A stretch of DNA of 64,000 bases from JAWKXU01 sp964468045 (GTDB taxonomy: Bacteria > Pseudomonadota > Alphaproteobacteria > Sphingomonadales > Sphingomonadaceae). The notes beneath the pieces are model-generated. The model saw nothing but the letters and a program-made list of their open reading frames with translations. It made no database searches and had not been told where the DNA came from. Shown here one piece after another: positions 56,574 through 64,000 of the stretch. Both the position numbers and the translations under genes were made by a program. Location of the stretch: NCBI GenBank assembly GCA_964468045.1, contig CAYXTO010000003.1, positions 62,001 to 126,000 of the forward strand, given 5' to 3'. The first letter of the stretch is position 1. Each line of letters begins with the position of its first letter.

Positions 56574-57974
56574 ATGCAGTATGTCTCCACTCGCGGCGGC
56601 GCGCCCGCGCTCGATTTCGAAGCTGTCACCCTGGCGGGCCTTGCCAGCGATGGCGGTCTCTATGTGCCTGCCGAATGGCCACGCCTCAACGAGGGCGAGA
56701 TCGCCGCTCTGGCGGGCCTGCCTTACGCGCAATTGGCGGCCCGGGTGATGCAGCCCTTCGTAGGTGACAGCCTTTCGCCGGAACGGCTGCTGGCTCTGTG
56801 CGAAGCCGCCTATGGGCGCTTTGCCCATGCCGCGGTCACGCCGCTCAAGCAGTTCGACGAGCAGCACTGGCTGCTGGAGCTGTTCCACGGCCCGACCCTG
56901 GCATTCAAGGATGTAGCGTTGCAGCTGCTCGGTCTGCTGTTCGCCGAATTCCTTTCCCGCCGCGACGAGAAGCTGACCATCGTCGGCGCGACCTCCGGGG
57001 ATACCGGCTCCGCCGCGATCGATGCGGTGGCCGGGCTGGACCGGGTGGATATCTTCATGCTCCATCCCAGCGGACGGGTCAGCGACGTCCAGCGCCGCCA
57101 GATGACGACGGTACAGGCGCCGAACGTTTTCAACATCGCCATCGAGGGCAGTTTCGACGACGCGCAAGCGATGGTGAAGCGCATGTTCGGCGATCGCGGC
57201 ATGACGGATCGCTTTCAGATTAGCGCGGTCAATTCGATCAACTGGGCCCGACTGATGGCGCAGGTGGTCTATTACTTTGCGGCGGCCTTGCAGCTTGGCG
57301 CCCCGCAGCGCAAGGTGGCCTTCAGCGTGCCGACCGGCAATTTCGGCGATGTCTTCGCAGGCTATGTCGCGGCGAAAATGGGGCTTCCCGTGGAGCGGCT
57401 GATCGTGGCGACGAATGTCAACGACATCCTGCACCGCGCGCTCAGTGACGGCGATTATTCGCAAGGCACGGTGACCCCCACCGCCGCCCCTTCGATGGAT
57501 ATCCAGATCAGCTCCAATTTTGAGCGCTTGCTGTTCGATGCTGGCGGGCGCGATGGCCCGGCGCTGGCGGAGCAGATGCGCGGTTTCGAACAGACGCGCG
57601 CCATGCGTCTCACCAATGCGCAACGAGAAGCGGCATCCGCCCTGTTCTCCAGCGCTCGCGCCGATGCCGATGATATGTCCGCTGCGATGCTCTGGGCCTG
57701 CGAGAGATGCGGCGAGATCATCGATCCGCATACCGCGATCGGCCTGCATGCCGCGCGGCAGGCGCAGGTGGCGGCCTCGATACCAGTGGTAACGCTGGCC
57801 ACGGCTCATCCGGCAAAGTTCCGCGACGCGGTGGAACGCGCGACGGGTACGCGCCCTTCGCTGCCTTCGCGGATCGGGGATCTGTTCCAGCGTGAGGAGC
57901 GCTTCGTCGAGCTGCCGGGCGATTACGATGCGGTCGCGGCTTACATCGCACAGAACGCGACTCCGCGAGGCTAG
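56574..57974 (+). CDS. thrC: Threonine synthase
   Basis: ThrC converts O-phosphohomoserine to threonine. The 466-residue protein has MQYVSTRGGAPALDFEAVTLAGLASDGGLYVP, the pyridoxal-phosphate lysine in FHGPTLAFKDVALQLLG and the SATSGDTGSAA-type VGATSGDTGSAAIDAV phosphate loop. FSVPTGNFGDVFAGYVA follows. It sits downstream of the oxidase cluster, as in many alphaproteobacteria. The methyltransferase gene follows after 9 nt. Confidence 0.97.
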   Translation: MQYVSTRGGAPALDFEAVTLAGLASDGGLYVPAEWPRLNEGEIAALAGLPYAQLAARVMQPFVGDSLSPERLLALCEAAYGRFAHAAVTPLKQFDEQHWLLELFHGPTLAFKDVALQLLGLLFAEFLSRRDEKLTIVGATSGDTGSAAIDAVAGLDRVDIFMLHPSGRVSDVQRRQMTTVQAPNVFNIAIEGSFDDAQAMVKRMFGDRGMTDRFQISAVNSINWARLMAQVVYYFAAALQLGAPQRKVAFSVPTGNFGDVFAGYVAAKMGLPVERLIVATNVNDILHRALSDGDYSQGTVTPTAAPSMDIQISSNFERLLFDAGGRDGPALAEQMRGFEQTRAMRLTNAQREAASALFSSARADADDMSAAMLWACERCGEIIDPHTAIGLHAARQAQVAASIPVVTLATAHPAKFRDAVERATGTRPSLPSRIGDLFQREERFVELPGDYDAVAAYIAQNATPRG

Positions 57975-57983
57975 CGGGCGGCG

Positions 57984-58964
57984 ATGGCGCAACTGGCCTC
58001 GCAACCGCTGGTTCTGGCCGGGGATGGCTGGGAGGACTACGCGCTGCTCGACAGCGGCAATGGCCGCAAGCTCGAACGCTATGGTTCCTATCGCTTCATT
58101 CGTCCGGAGCCGCAGGCGATGTGGCAACCGAAGCTGCCCGACTGGGATGCCCATGGCGAGTTCGTTCCCGGTTCCGATGAGGATGGGGGCGGGCGATGGA
58201 CCTTTTTTGAGCCTGTGCCGCAAGAGGGATGGCCCCTTGGCTGGCGGGATGTGCGCTTCACCGCGCAATGCACCCCCTTCCGCCATCTCGGTTTCTTCCC
58301 GGACATGGCGCCCGTGTGGGACTGGATGCGCGAGCAACTGGCCGGCCGGCCGGATGCGGCTACGCTGAACCTGTTCGGATATACCGGGGTCGGATCGCTC
58401 GCATTGTCGCAGGCCGGCCCGGTGACTCATGTCGATGCGTCGAAAAAATCTGTCGCACAGGCGCGGGAGAATGCAGCGCTTTCCGGCATGGAACAGCGGC
58501 CGATCCGCTGGCTGGTGGACGATGCCGCCAAATTTGCCGCGCGCGAAGTCCGTCGGGGCAAACGCTATGACGGGATTATCCTCGATCCCCCCAAATTCGG
58601 CCGGGGGCCGAATGGCGAGATCTGGCGGTTGGAGGAAGGACTGCCCGGATTGATCGCGGACTGCAGCAGGCTGCTCGATCACGATAGCCGCTTTCTTTTC
58701 CTGACGGTCTATGCGGTGCGGATGTCTTCGCTGGCCTTGGCCGGGCTGCTGGCGGAAATGCTTGCGGCTCTTCCGGGACAGATTGAATATGGGGAGCTCG
58801 CGGTCAGGGAGGATGGCCCGGCGGGCAGGCTTCTTCCCACCGCGATTTTTGCCCGCTGGTCCAACCTTGCGGGGGGCCGGCTAGGGGAAGACGCGCATGC
58901 GGGATGGACACGACGGGACAGGGATGCCATCGGCTCGATAAACCAGCGGAGTGGCCATGGCTGA
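57984..58964 (+). CDS. Class I SAM-dependent methyltransferase (RlmI/RlmK-like, COG1092)
   Basis: The 326-residue protein has an N-terminal domain of about 110 residues (QPLVLAGDGWEDYALLDSGNG). A Rossmann methyltransferase domain follows with LNLFGYTGVGSLALSQAG (motif I), VTHVDASKKSVAQARENAALSG, and LDPPKFGRGPNGE as the catalytic NPPY-like motif. This is the pattern of cytosine-5 or guanine-N2 rRNA methyltransferases of COG1092. It lacks a recognisable PUA domain. Its end overlaps folB by 8 nt. The RNA target is unknown. Confidence 0.83.
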   Translation: MAQLASQPLVLAGDGWEDYALLDSGNGRKLERYGSYRFIRPEPQAMWQPKLPDWDAHGEFVPGSDEDGGGRWTFFEPVPQEGWPLGWRDVRFTAQCTPFRHLGFFPDMAPVWDWMREQLAGRPDAATLNLFGYTGVGSLALSQAGPVTHVDASKKSVAQARENAALSGMEQRPIRWLVDDAAKFAAREVRRGKRYDGIILDPPKFGRGPNGEIWRLEEGLPGLIADCSRLLDHDSRFLFLTVYAVRMSSLALAGLLAEMLAALPGQIEYGELAVREDGPAGRLLPTAIFARWSNLAGGRLGEDAHAGWTRRDRDAIGSINQRSGHG

Positions 58965-59328
58965 CAGCCTCTTTCTAGAAGTCGCCGATTTCGAACGGAA
59001 TGTATTGACCGGCATCTACTCCGAGGAGACCGGCAAGCCCCAACCCCTGCGCATTTCGGTCAGCGTGCGGCTCAAGGCTGCGGATCGCTATGCTCCGGAT
59101 ACGCCGCTCACCGCCAGCAAGAATTATATGGACCTGAAGTTCGCTGCGGGTGACGCTTTGCCTCCCGGCGTCCATTTCAAGTTGATCGAAGCGGTGGCCG
59201 ACCATATCTGCGAAACCCTGTTCGTGCAGGATGAACGGGTGCAAGCCGTCACGGTCAAGATCATCAAGCTGGCTATCGCCGAGAAAGACGAGAAGATCGG
59301 CATTACCCTGCATCGGGAACGGCGCTGA
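58957..59328 (+). CDS. folB: Dihydroneopterin aldolase
   Basis: FolB makes 6-hydroxymethyl-dihydropterin for folate synthesis. The 123-residue protein has FLEVADFERNVLTGIYSEETGKPQPLRISVSV, the DTPLTASKNYMDLKF turn and HFKLIEAVADHICETLF. Conserved strands such as VQAVTVKIIKLAIA follow. ATG 58957 has GGAG 5 nt upstream; a GTG at 58951 is also in frame. The gene overlaps the methyltransferase by 8 nt. Confidence 0.82.
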   Translation: MADSLFLEVADFERNVLTGIYSEETGKPQPLRISVSVRLKAADRYAPDTPLTASKNYMDLKFAAGDALPPGVHFKLIEAVADHICETLFVQDERVQAVTVKIIKLAIAEKDEKIGITLHRERR

Positions 59329-59331
59329 CCC

Positions 59332-59682
59332 ATGCAAAGGGAGGTGCGCATTCCCACTCTTCCCGAAAATGCATTGCAGGCATCTGCGGATTTCTATCGC
59401 AGCCATCTGGCCACGGTGATCGATAGCCTTGCCGGGAATGTGACCTCGCTTGCTGTCGTGTTTCCACCGGCTTCTTACGCGCACAGAGGTTGGCGGCGTG
59501 CGGTGATCGCGAATCTGGCGCGCGAATTCGCGCCTTCGCGAATCAATGGCATTGCGGGTGGCGAGGGTGAGGCTTTGGAGGCCGCGCTGGCCTGGCTCAA
59601 CCGTTCTCCCGGAGTTACCGGACAATTGCTCGGTTTGTGTGGCCAATGCGAAGAATGTGAGGCATATTTGCCGAATGAATGA
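59332..59682 (+). CDS. Rossmann-like protein of unknown function
   Basis: The 116-residue protein has the pattern of an alpha/beta domain (SLAVVFPPASYAHRGWRRAVIANLAREFAP). A GGEGEALEAALAWL segment follows, and it ends with a cysteine cluster LCGQCEECEAYLP. The chain is too short for an oxidoreductase. From memory similar proteins exist in sphingomonads under a Rossmann-fold label. It is 3 nt after folB and overlaps moaA by 8 nt, so it may take part in pterin or molybdopterin steps. That is inferred from position. Confidence 0.7.
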   Translation: MQREVRIPTLPENALQASADFYRSHLATVIDSLAGNVTSLAVVFPPASYAHRGWRRAVIANLAREFAPSRINGIAGGEGEALEAALAWLNRSPGVTGQLLGLCGQCEECEAYLPNE

Positions 59683-60679
59683 GAGAGGAGCCCTGATAGA
59701 CGGATTCAACCGTCGCATCAGCTATCTGCGGCTTTCGGTGACTGATCGCTGCGATCTGCGCTGCAGCTACTGCATGCCCGAGCGTATGCAGTTCCTCCCT
59801 CGCAAGGAAGTTCTGACTCTCGATGAACTTCACATGCTTGCCCTCGGCTTTATCGAGCGGGGGATCACCAAGATCAGGATAACCGGCGGGGAACCGCTCG
59901 TCAGGCGCGACGTGATGGACCTCGTGCATGCACTTGGTCGCCATATCGGGGCAGGGCTGGAAGAGCTGACCCTCACCACCAACGGCGTTCAACTCGCGGA
60001 GCATGCGGATCGGCTGGCGGCGGCAGGCGTCAGGCGCATCAATATCTCGATTGATACGCTCGATCGCGCGTTGTTCGAACGAATCAGCAGGCGCGACCGG
60101 TTGCCGCAGGTGCTGGAAGGAATTGCCGCCGCTCATGCAGCGGGACTGAAAGTAAAGCTCAATACGGTCGCCCTCAAGGGACTCAACGAAGCGGAAATCC
60201 CCGAACTGATCGCCTGGGCCCATGCACAGGGCCATGATCTGAGCCTGATCGAAGTCATGCCGCTGGGTGAAGTGGAGGGGGAGCGCCTCGATCACTATCT
60301 TCCGCTCGATGCCGTGCGCAGGCGTCTCGAACGGCGCTGGACCCTGGTCCCCAGCGAGTATCGCACTGGCGGCCCATCGCGATACTTCGATATTCCGGAA
60401 ACCGGGGGGCGGCTCGGTTTCATCACGCCGCTCACGAACAATTTCTGCGATGGCTGCAACCGGATCCGGGTGACTGCGACCGGACAGCTCTATCCCTGTC
60501 TCGGCGGGGCGGAGCGGGTCGATCTGCGGGCTGCCGTGCGTTCGCCGGATCCCGACAGCCATCTCGCCCAGGCATTGGACATCGCCATGCGGATCAAGCC
60601 GGAGCGGCATCATTTCCGCATGGATCGGCGCGGGGCGGAGCCGGCCCAGCCGCGGCACATGTCGATGACTGGCGGCTGA
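59675..60679 (+). CDS. moaA: GTP 3',8-cyclase MoaA
   Basis: MoaA is the radical-SAM enzyme that starts molybdenum cofactor synthesis. The 334-residue protein has the N-terminal iron-sulfur motif TDRCDLRCSYCMPERM (Cys26, Cys30, Cys33) and ITKIRITGGEPLVRRD. The second cluster motif NNFCDGCNRIRVTATGQLYPCLG follows, and the C-terminal pair of glycines (SMTGG) is needed for activity in the family. It is followed by moaD and moaE. Confidence 0.97.
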   Translation: MNERGALIDGFNRRISYLRLSVTDRCDLRCSYCMPERMQFLPRKEVLTLDELHMLALGFIERGITKIRITGGEPLVRRDVMDLVHALGRHIGAGLEELTLTTNGVQLAEHADRLAAAGVRRINISIDTLDRALFERISRRDRLPQVLEGIAAAHAAGLKVKLNTVALKGLNEAEIPELIAWAHAQGHDLSLIEVMPLGEVEGERLDHYLPLDAVRRRLERRWTLVPSEYRTGGPSRYFDIPETGGRLGFITPLTNNFCDGCNRIRVTATGQLYPCLGGAERVDLRAAVRSPDPDSHLAQALDIAMRIKPERHHFRMDRRGAEPAQPRHMSMTGG

Positions 60680-60682
60680 CCC

Positions 60683-60931
60683 ATGTCGCTGAAGCTGCTG
60701 TTCCTGGGCAAGCTTGCCGATCTGGCAGGCGGAGGGGAGCAGGCGGTCGATCGTATAGATACAAGGGACTGGGCGGGTTTGATGGCCTGCCTGGCACCTG
60801 AACTTGCCGATGCTCTGGAAGCCGACAAGGTGCGGGTGGCCGTGAACGGGACCCTCGTTTCCGACAAGCGCGCGCTATGGATCGCCGATGGGGACGAGAT
60901 CGCCTTCCTCCCGCCGGTCAGCGGGGGTTGA
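60683..60931 (+). CDS. moaD: Molybdopterin synthase small subunit MoaD
   Basis: MoaD carries the sulfur for molybdopterin as a C-terminal thiocarboxylate. The 82-residue ubiquitin-like protein starts MSLKLLFLGKLADLAGG and ends PPVSGG, the expected double glycine. It lies between moaA and moaE. Confidence 0.94.
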   Translation: MSLKLLFLGKLADLAGGGEQAVDRIDTRDWAGLMACLAPELADALEADKVRVAVNGTLVSDKRALWIADGDEIAFLPPVSGG

Positions 60932-60933
60932 GA

Positions 60934-61377
60934 ATGCGCGAAGTGCATCTCCTCGATCACGCATTCTCCCCGGGAGCCGAATTGGAGCGGTTCATGGCGG
61001 TTCATCCTGCGTCAGGCGGGATCGTCTCGTTCGCAGGACAGGTAAGGTCCGGCGACGGCGTGGAGGCGCTGGAGCTTTCGCATTACGGTCCGCTTACCTT
61101 GCCGGGCATGGAAAGCCTGGTGGACGATGCACAGGGCCGCTGGCCGCTGGATGGTGTGCTTGCCATCCACCGCGTCGGATTGATGCAGCCGGGCGAGGCG
61201 ATCGTCATGGTGGCCACGGCTGCACGGCATCGTCGCGATGCCTTCGAGTCGGCCGATTTCATCATGGACCATCTCAAGAGCGATGCGTGGTTCTGGAAAC
61301 GCGAAAAACGCGCGGATGGCTGGCACTGGATCGAGCCTCGTGCCGCCGACCGGAAAGATATCCGCCGTTGGCGCTGA
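60934..61377 (+). CDS. moaE: Molybdopterin synthase catalytic subunit MoaE
   Basis: MoaE forms molybdopterin from precursor Z using MoaD sulfur. The 147-residue protein has GGIVSFAGQVRSGDGVEALELSHYGPLTLP, with the conserved residues around the active site. LAIHRVGLMQPGEAIVMVATAARHRRDAFES, DHLKSDAWFWKRE and the catalytic Lys in the last segment follow. ATG 60934 is 2 nt past the moaD stop. Confidence 0.94.
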   Translation: MREVHLLDHAFSPGAELERFMAVHPASGGIVSFAGQVRSGDGVEALELSHYGPLTLPGMESLVDDAQGRWPLDGVLAIHRVGLMQPGEAIVMVATAARHRRDAFESADFIMDHLKSDAWFWKREKRADGWHWIEPRAADRKDIRRWR

Positions 61378-61394
61378 GAATCCCGAGATCTTTT

Positions 61395-61436
61395 TTGATC
61401 GCGATCAAAGTAAACTGTATTTTGGGAGTCTAATAC
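61395..61436 (+). promoter_or_regulatory. Class II FNR/FixK-type promoter
   Basis: TTGAT-CGCG-ATCAA (61395-61408) is a perfect FNR-family box. It is centred at 61401.5. TAATAC at 61431-61436 is a good -10, giving a start near 61443, so the box centre is at -41.5, the classic class II activator position. Transcription should rise when oxygen is low. Confidence 0.78.
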
Positions 61437-61462
61437 GGCGGCACTACCGAGGAGTTGCCGCA

Positions 61463-61891
61463 ATGAGCAATCAGATTGCCCGTGAACAGATTGCCGCCAA
61501 GGCCGTCATTCATGATCAGGCGCATACCCCGACCGTTGTCGATCGCAGCTTTGAATTGCCCGGAGCGCTCTACGGCGCCACCGTGGCCTGCTATCTCGGC
61601 TTCATCGGGATCATGGCGTTGGGATTCGGGGCACCTGCGCTGGCCATTCCGCTGGCAATCTTCGTCATCGCCATTGCCGCCGGCTTCATCGTCCCCACGA
61701 TCTGGGTGCGAATGAATCCGGAAAACGACAGCCGGCCGCTTGATTGGGGGCGGTTCAGCGCGCGGGGCATTCAGACCTTCACGGGGCGGGTAACCGCCGG
61801 GCAGGCCGCTGCCCAGGTTCTGGTCCTGCCCGTGCTGATCCTGTTGTGGGGAATAGTCGCAGTTTCCATGGCCGCAGCGGCTGGATCCTGA
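61463..61891 (+). CDS. Two- or three-helix membrane protein under FNR-type control
   Basis: The 142-residue protein has a hydrophilic N-terminus (residues 1-33) and two central hydrophobic segments (GALYGATVACYLGFIGIMALGFG and ALAIPLAIFVIAIAAGFIV). A C-terminal helix (AAAQVLVLPVLILLWGIVAV) follows. GAGGAG precedes the start. No cofactor motif is visible and I do not recognise the family. The FNR promoter in front suggests a role in low-oxygen respiration. A strong terminator follows directly, so it is probably a single-gene unit. Confidence 0.8.
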   Translation: MSNQIAREQIAAKAVIHDQAHTPTVVDRSFELPGALYGATVACYLGFIGIMALGFGAPALAIPLAIFVIAIAAGFIVPTIWVRMNPENDSRPLDWGRFSARGIQTFTGRVTAGQAAAQVLVLPVLILLWGIVAVSMAAAAGS

Positions 61892-61918
61892 TCCAGCCGG
61901 TACGGTTCTCTCCCAACT

Positions 61919-61959
61919 GGCGCGGTCTTGCTTCGGCAAAACCGCGCCATTTTTTTTTT
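61919..61959 (+). terminator. Rho-independent terminator
   Basis: The stem GGCGCGGT/ACCGCGCC continues as TTGC-TTCG-GCAA with a UUCG tetraloop and is followed by nine T. It ends the FNR-controlled membrane-protein transcript and may also act on the convergent lipoprotein gene. Confidence 0.93.
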
Positions 61960-61965
61960 GTGCTG

Positions 61966-62481
61966 TCAGCCCCTCAGGCGGTCGAGCAGGCGTGCGATGA
62001 TCTCGTTTTCGGTCTGCGCCATTTGATCGACCTGATCGCGGGCACCGCTGATGGTCGAACGGGCGCCGCCTTCCAGCTCGGCCGAGACATGCAGCGAATC
62101 GAGCTGGGCCAGCGCGACCAGCAATCTGCTGCGGGTGGCCTCGAGATTCGCGACCGCGACCTGCGCGGAAATCCAGGCGTCGCTCGCTACTGCCGCCGCG
62201 CTGGCGGCGCTTACGGCGCGTTCCGCAGCCGGAGCGGCCGCCAGGAATGCCCCATGCGCGCGGTCCGCCTCGCCTTTGATCTGCGCCAGCCGGGTGACAA
62301 GATCCTGAGACGGGGTTTCCGGCGCCGGAATCTCTTCCGGCTCGATGGGTTGGGCAGTACCCGTCACGCGCTCCGCATCGCGGATCGCGAGAGACGGATA
62401 TCTGCCGCTGTCGCCGGCGCAGGCGCCGGTCAGACCGCCGAGGGTGAGTGCGACAAGGGCTGCAAACGGGGCTTGGTTCAT
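61966..62481 (-). CDS. Ala-rich lipoprotein of unknown function
   Basis: The 171-residue protein has a lipoprotein signal ending TGAC. Then it has a short DSGRYPSLAIRDAERV segment and a long Ala-rich helical region (residues ~60-165) that could form a coiled coil. An open frame 7 codons longer is present upstream, but MNQAPFAALVALTLGG is the likely start. From memory, a PSLAIRDAER motif recurs in sphingomonad envelope proteins. The function is unknown. Confidence 0.75.
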   Translation of the reverse strand: MNQAPFAALVALTLGGLTGACAGDSGRYPSLAIRDAERVTGTAQPIEPEEIPAPETPSQDLVTRLAQIKGEADRAHGAFLAAAPAAERAVSAASAAAVASDAWISAQVAVANLEATRSRLLVALAQLDSLHVSAELEGGARSTISGARDQVDQMAQTENEIIARLLDRLRG

Positions 62482-62575
62482 GGTGGCGCAATAGCATGTC
62501 ATGCCGGGCTTGCCAGCAGGGGCGTGGTATAAGGCGCGCGGTGCCGCTACGGGTCACGAAAGCGGCGATCCGGCG

Positions 62576-62604
62576 TTGACATGGAGTGAGCTTTTCCCTA
62601 ACGG
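62576..62604 (+). promoter_or_regulatory. Candidate sigma-70 promoter of rplU-rpmA
   Basis: TTGACA (62576-62581) and TAACGG (62599-62604) are 17 nt apart, about 128 nt before the rplU ATG. The -10 is fair. The leader contains no clear L21-binding structure that I can recognise. Confidence 0.5.
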
Positions 62605-62732
62605 CACGCTTCTTTCCGGCATCCTGCATCGGCAGGGTGTTGGCGTTTCGCCCGCACGCAGGCATCTTCAGTCAGCGTAGGCGGGGCGAGTTTTCTACAA
62701 GCCTTTTTGGGCACATGAACGGATTAGGCACC

Positions 62733-63206
62733 ATGTTCGCAGTAGTGCGCACGGGCGGCAAGCAATACCGGGTTGCCGCCGGAGACAAGATCGCAGTCGA
62801 GAAGCTGGCTGGAGAAGCCGGGGACACGATTACCCTGGGGGAAGTTCTGCTTGCTGGCGACGGCGGGGAACTGGTTGACGCCGCCAAGGTGCAGGTGTCG
62901 GCGGAGATCATCGCGCAGGCGAAGAGCGAAAAGGTCATCGTCTTCAAGAAGCGTCGCCGCCATAACTACCGGCGCAAGAACGGTCATCGCCAGCAGCTCA
63001 CGCTGCTGCGCATCCTTGCGGTGGGCGATTCCAAGGCCCCTGCCAAGAAGGCTGCGGCCAAGGCGGACGAGCCGGCCAAGGGCGCCGCTCCCAATGCGGA
63101 TGAAAAGCTGCAGGCTGCGGAACCGGTGAAGACGGCCGCTATGGAAAAGCCCGCCGCCAAGAAGGCATCCACCAAGAAAGCTGCAGCCGACAAGGCTGAA
63201 GATTGA
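62733..63206 (+). CDS. rplU: 50S ribosomal protein L21
   Basis: The 157-residue protein starts MFAVVRTGGKQYRVAAGDKIAVEKL and has the KIVVFKKRRRHNYRRKNGHRQ-type segment (VIVFKKRRRHNYRRKNGHR), the L21 core. It then has an extra Ala/Lys/Pro-rich tail of about 50 residues, longer than E. coli L21. AGG lies 5 nt before the start. It is followed by rpmA after 25 nt. Confidence 0.96.
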   Translation: MFAVVRTGGKQYRVAAGDKIAVEKLAGEAGDTITLGEVLLAGDGGELVDAAKVQVSAEIIAQAKSEKVIVFKKRRRHNYRRKNGHRQQLTLLRILAVGDSKAPAKKAAAKADEPAKGAAPNADEKLQAAEPVKTAAMEKPAAKKASTKKAAADKAED

Positions 63207-63231
63207 TCAATAGCCGACGGAGTAAAGCGAA

Positions 63232-63498
63232 ATGGCACATAAGAAAGCAGGCGGTTCGTCACGGAACGGTCGCGATTCAGCCGGTCGTCGCCTCGGCGTG
63301 AAGAAGTTCGGCGGCCAGGAAGTGGTCGGCGGCAATATCATCGTTCGCCAGCGCGGAACGAAGGTCTATCCGGGCAGCAATGTGGGCATGGGCAAGGATC
63401 ATACCCTGTTTGCTCTCGTGGAGGGTCGCGTGCGATTCCACAGTGGCAAGCTCCGCCGCAAATATGTGTCGGTGGACATGGCCGCAGCCGCAGAATAA
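63232..63498 (+). CDS. rpmA: 50S ribosomal protein L27
   Basis: The 88-residue protein has MAHKKAGGSSRNGRDSAGRRLGVKKFGGQ at the start and GNIIVRQRGTKVYPGSNVGMGKDHTLFAL. It follows rplU as usual and is followed by three hairpins. Confidence 0.97.
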   Translation: MAHKKAGGSSRNGRDSAGRRLGVKKFGGQEVVGGNIIVRQRGTKVYPGSNVGMGKDHTLFALVEGRVRFHSGKLRRKYVSVDMAAAAE

Positions 63499-63514
63499 CG
63501 GATGGCTTCGCATA

Positions 63515-63599
63515 GGGCCATCCATCGGGATGGCCCCTCGGATCCTGCGGGATCCGAATGCTAGAGGGAGAGGGGCCAGGCCCGTCTCCCTTTATTTTT
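63515..63599 (+). terminator. Triple stem-loop terminator after rpmA
   Basis: Stem 1 is GGGCCATC/GATGGCCC (63515-63536) and stem 2 is TCGGATCC-TGCG-GGATCCGA (63538-63557). Stem 3 AGGGAGA/TCTCCCT (63565-63591) is followed by a T-rich tract (63591-63599) and is the likely rho-independent terminator. Confidence 0.82.
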
Positions 63600-63694
63600 C
63601 TCCCTCGCCCGGAACTGAAACGCCTTGGCGCAATATACATGTCACCAGCCCCGGTTAGCTGGCATGGATACTGCGATCGGCGAGAGGAGATATC

Positions 63695-64000
63695 ATGTTC
63701 TTTCGGAGCAAGAATCTATTCCTACGGCCGATTTGGTCGGAAGATATGGTGGCGCTACGCGCTGCGATCGGTGAGCTGGATTGGGAGAGGGGCACTGCGG
63801 ATTCCTCTTCCGGTTTCCGTCGGCGCGGCGAAGGCAAGGCGGCGCGGCGGCTTCCGCGCTGCGTGATCGCGCGGCCTGATGGAAATGGCGAGCAGATCAT
63901 TGGTGCCGTCGGACTGTTTCTGCGAAATTGCAATGTCGTCCTCGAATTGTGGATCGATCCCGCGTATCGCGGGCGCGGCTATGGTACGGAAGCGACGCGG
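63695..64000 (+). CDS. GNAT-family N-acetyltransferase (partial, C-terminus outside window)
   Basis: The frame opens at ATG 63695 behind GAGGAGA and runs to the window edge, giving 102 residues. It starts MFFRSKNLFLRPIWSEDMVAL, like RimJ/RimL-type acetyltransferases. It has QIIGAVGLFLRNCNVVLELWIDPAYRGRGYGTEATR, whose R-G-x-G-Y-G-T-E loop binds acetyl-CoA. The substrate is unknown, and about half the domain is missing from the window. Confidence 0.88.
   Translation, partial: MFFRSKNLFLRPIWSEDMVALRAAIGELDWERGTADSSSGFRRRGEGKAARRLPRCVIARPDGNGEQIIGAVGLFLRNCNVVLELWIDPAYRGRGYGTEATR

Overview
The window is a chromosomal segment of a GC-rich alphaproteobacterium, most likely order Sphingomonadales (Sphingomonadaceae or Erythrobacteraceae). 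Pointers are divergent tsaD/gpsA and hemC-hemD followed by a Mic60-like gene, a ctaC-ctaD-ctaB-ctaG-ctaE-SURF1-thrC run, pyrE-pdxJ-acpS-lepB, serC-serA-hisZ-purA, and a TonB-dependent receptor heading a nutrient operon. No rRNA, CRISPR array, insertion sequence or phage gene was seen. One tRNA (Val, anticodon TAC) is present. Both window ends cut genes: a VWA lipoprotein on the left and a GNAT acetyltransferase on the right.

Layout: 1-4.9 kb (minus) VWA lipoprotein, lipid-linked sugar flippase, gpsA, tsaD. 5.0-7.6 kb (plus) hemC, hemD, Mic60-like protein. 7.6-15 kb ubiquinone-type hydroxylase, DsbD, small lipoprotein, a 51-residue protein, a three-gene toxin-antitoxin island (higB, higA and a SeqA/RAMA-like gene), uvrB. 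15.3-20.8 kb DUF3617 lipoprotein, alpha/beta hydrolase and the Anbu proteasome-like cluster (circularly permuted ATP-grasp, alpha-E, transglutaminase, Anbu). 20.8-29 kb extensin-like lipoprotein, serC (with a structured leader), serA, hisZ, purA, L,D-transpeptidase, a MarR-like regulator and tRNA-Val.

29-39.4 kb (minus) is the most distinctive accessory region. It is one apparent operon for scavenging sulfur from organic sulfate esters and sulfonates: TonB-dependent receptor, two Fe(II)/2-oxoglutarate dioxygenases (one AtsK-like), a secreted arylsulfatase, the formylglycine-generating enzyme that would mature it, and an SsuABC-type transporter. The receptor brings esters across the outer membrane, sulfatase and FGE can act outside the cytoplasm, the ABC system imports products, and the dioxygenases release sulfite or sulfate inside. 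It is preceded by a 0.6-kb gene-free leader with a good promoter, a nine-codon reading frame behind a strong ribosome-binding site, a 99-bp branched palindrome and a second fold with mutually exclusive hairpins. This leader is the best candidate here for an undescribed regulatory element.

39.4-49 kb: divergent tlpA/argH, an LptM-like lipoprotein, lysA, a precorrin-2 dehydrogenase carrying a truncated SUMT domain, then a minus-strand run pyrE-pdxJ-acpS-lepB-AI-2E-DUF3089-ruvX. 49.2-58 kb: the aa3-type cytochrome c oxidase operon with its assembly factors (including a 45-residue membrane protein), a divergent SRPBCC/ArsR pair around a perfect operator, and thrC. 58-64 kb: methyltransferase, folB, a Rossmann-like protein, moaA-moaD-moaE, a membrane protein behind a textbook class II FNR promoter, a lipoprotein, rplU-rpmA and the partial acetyltransferase.
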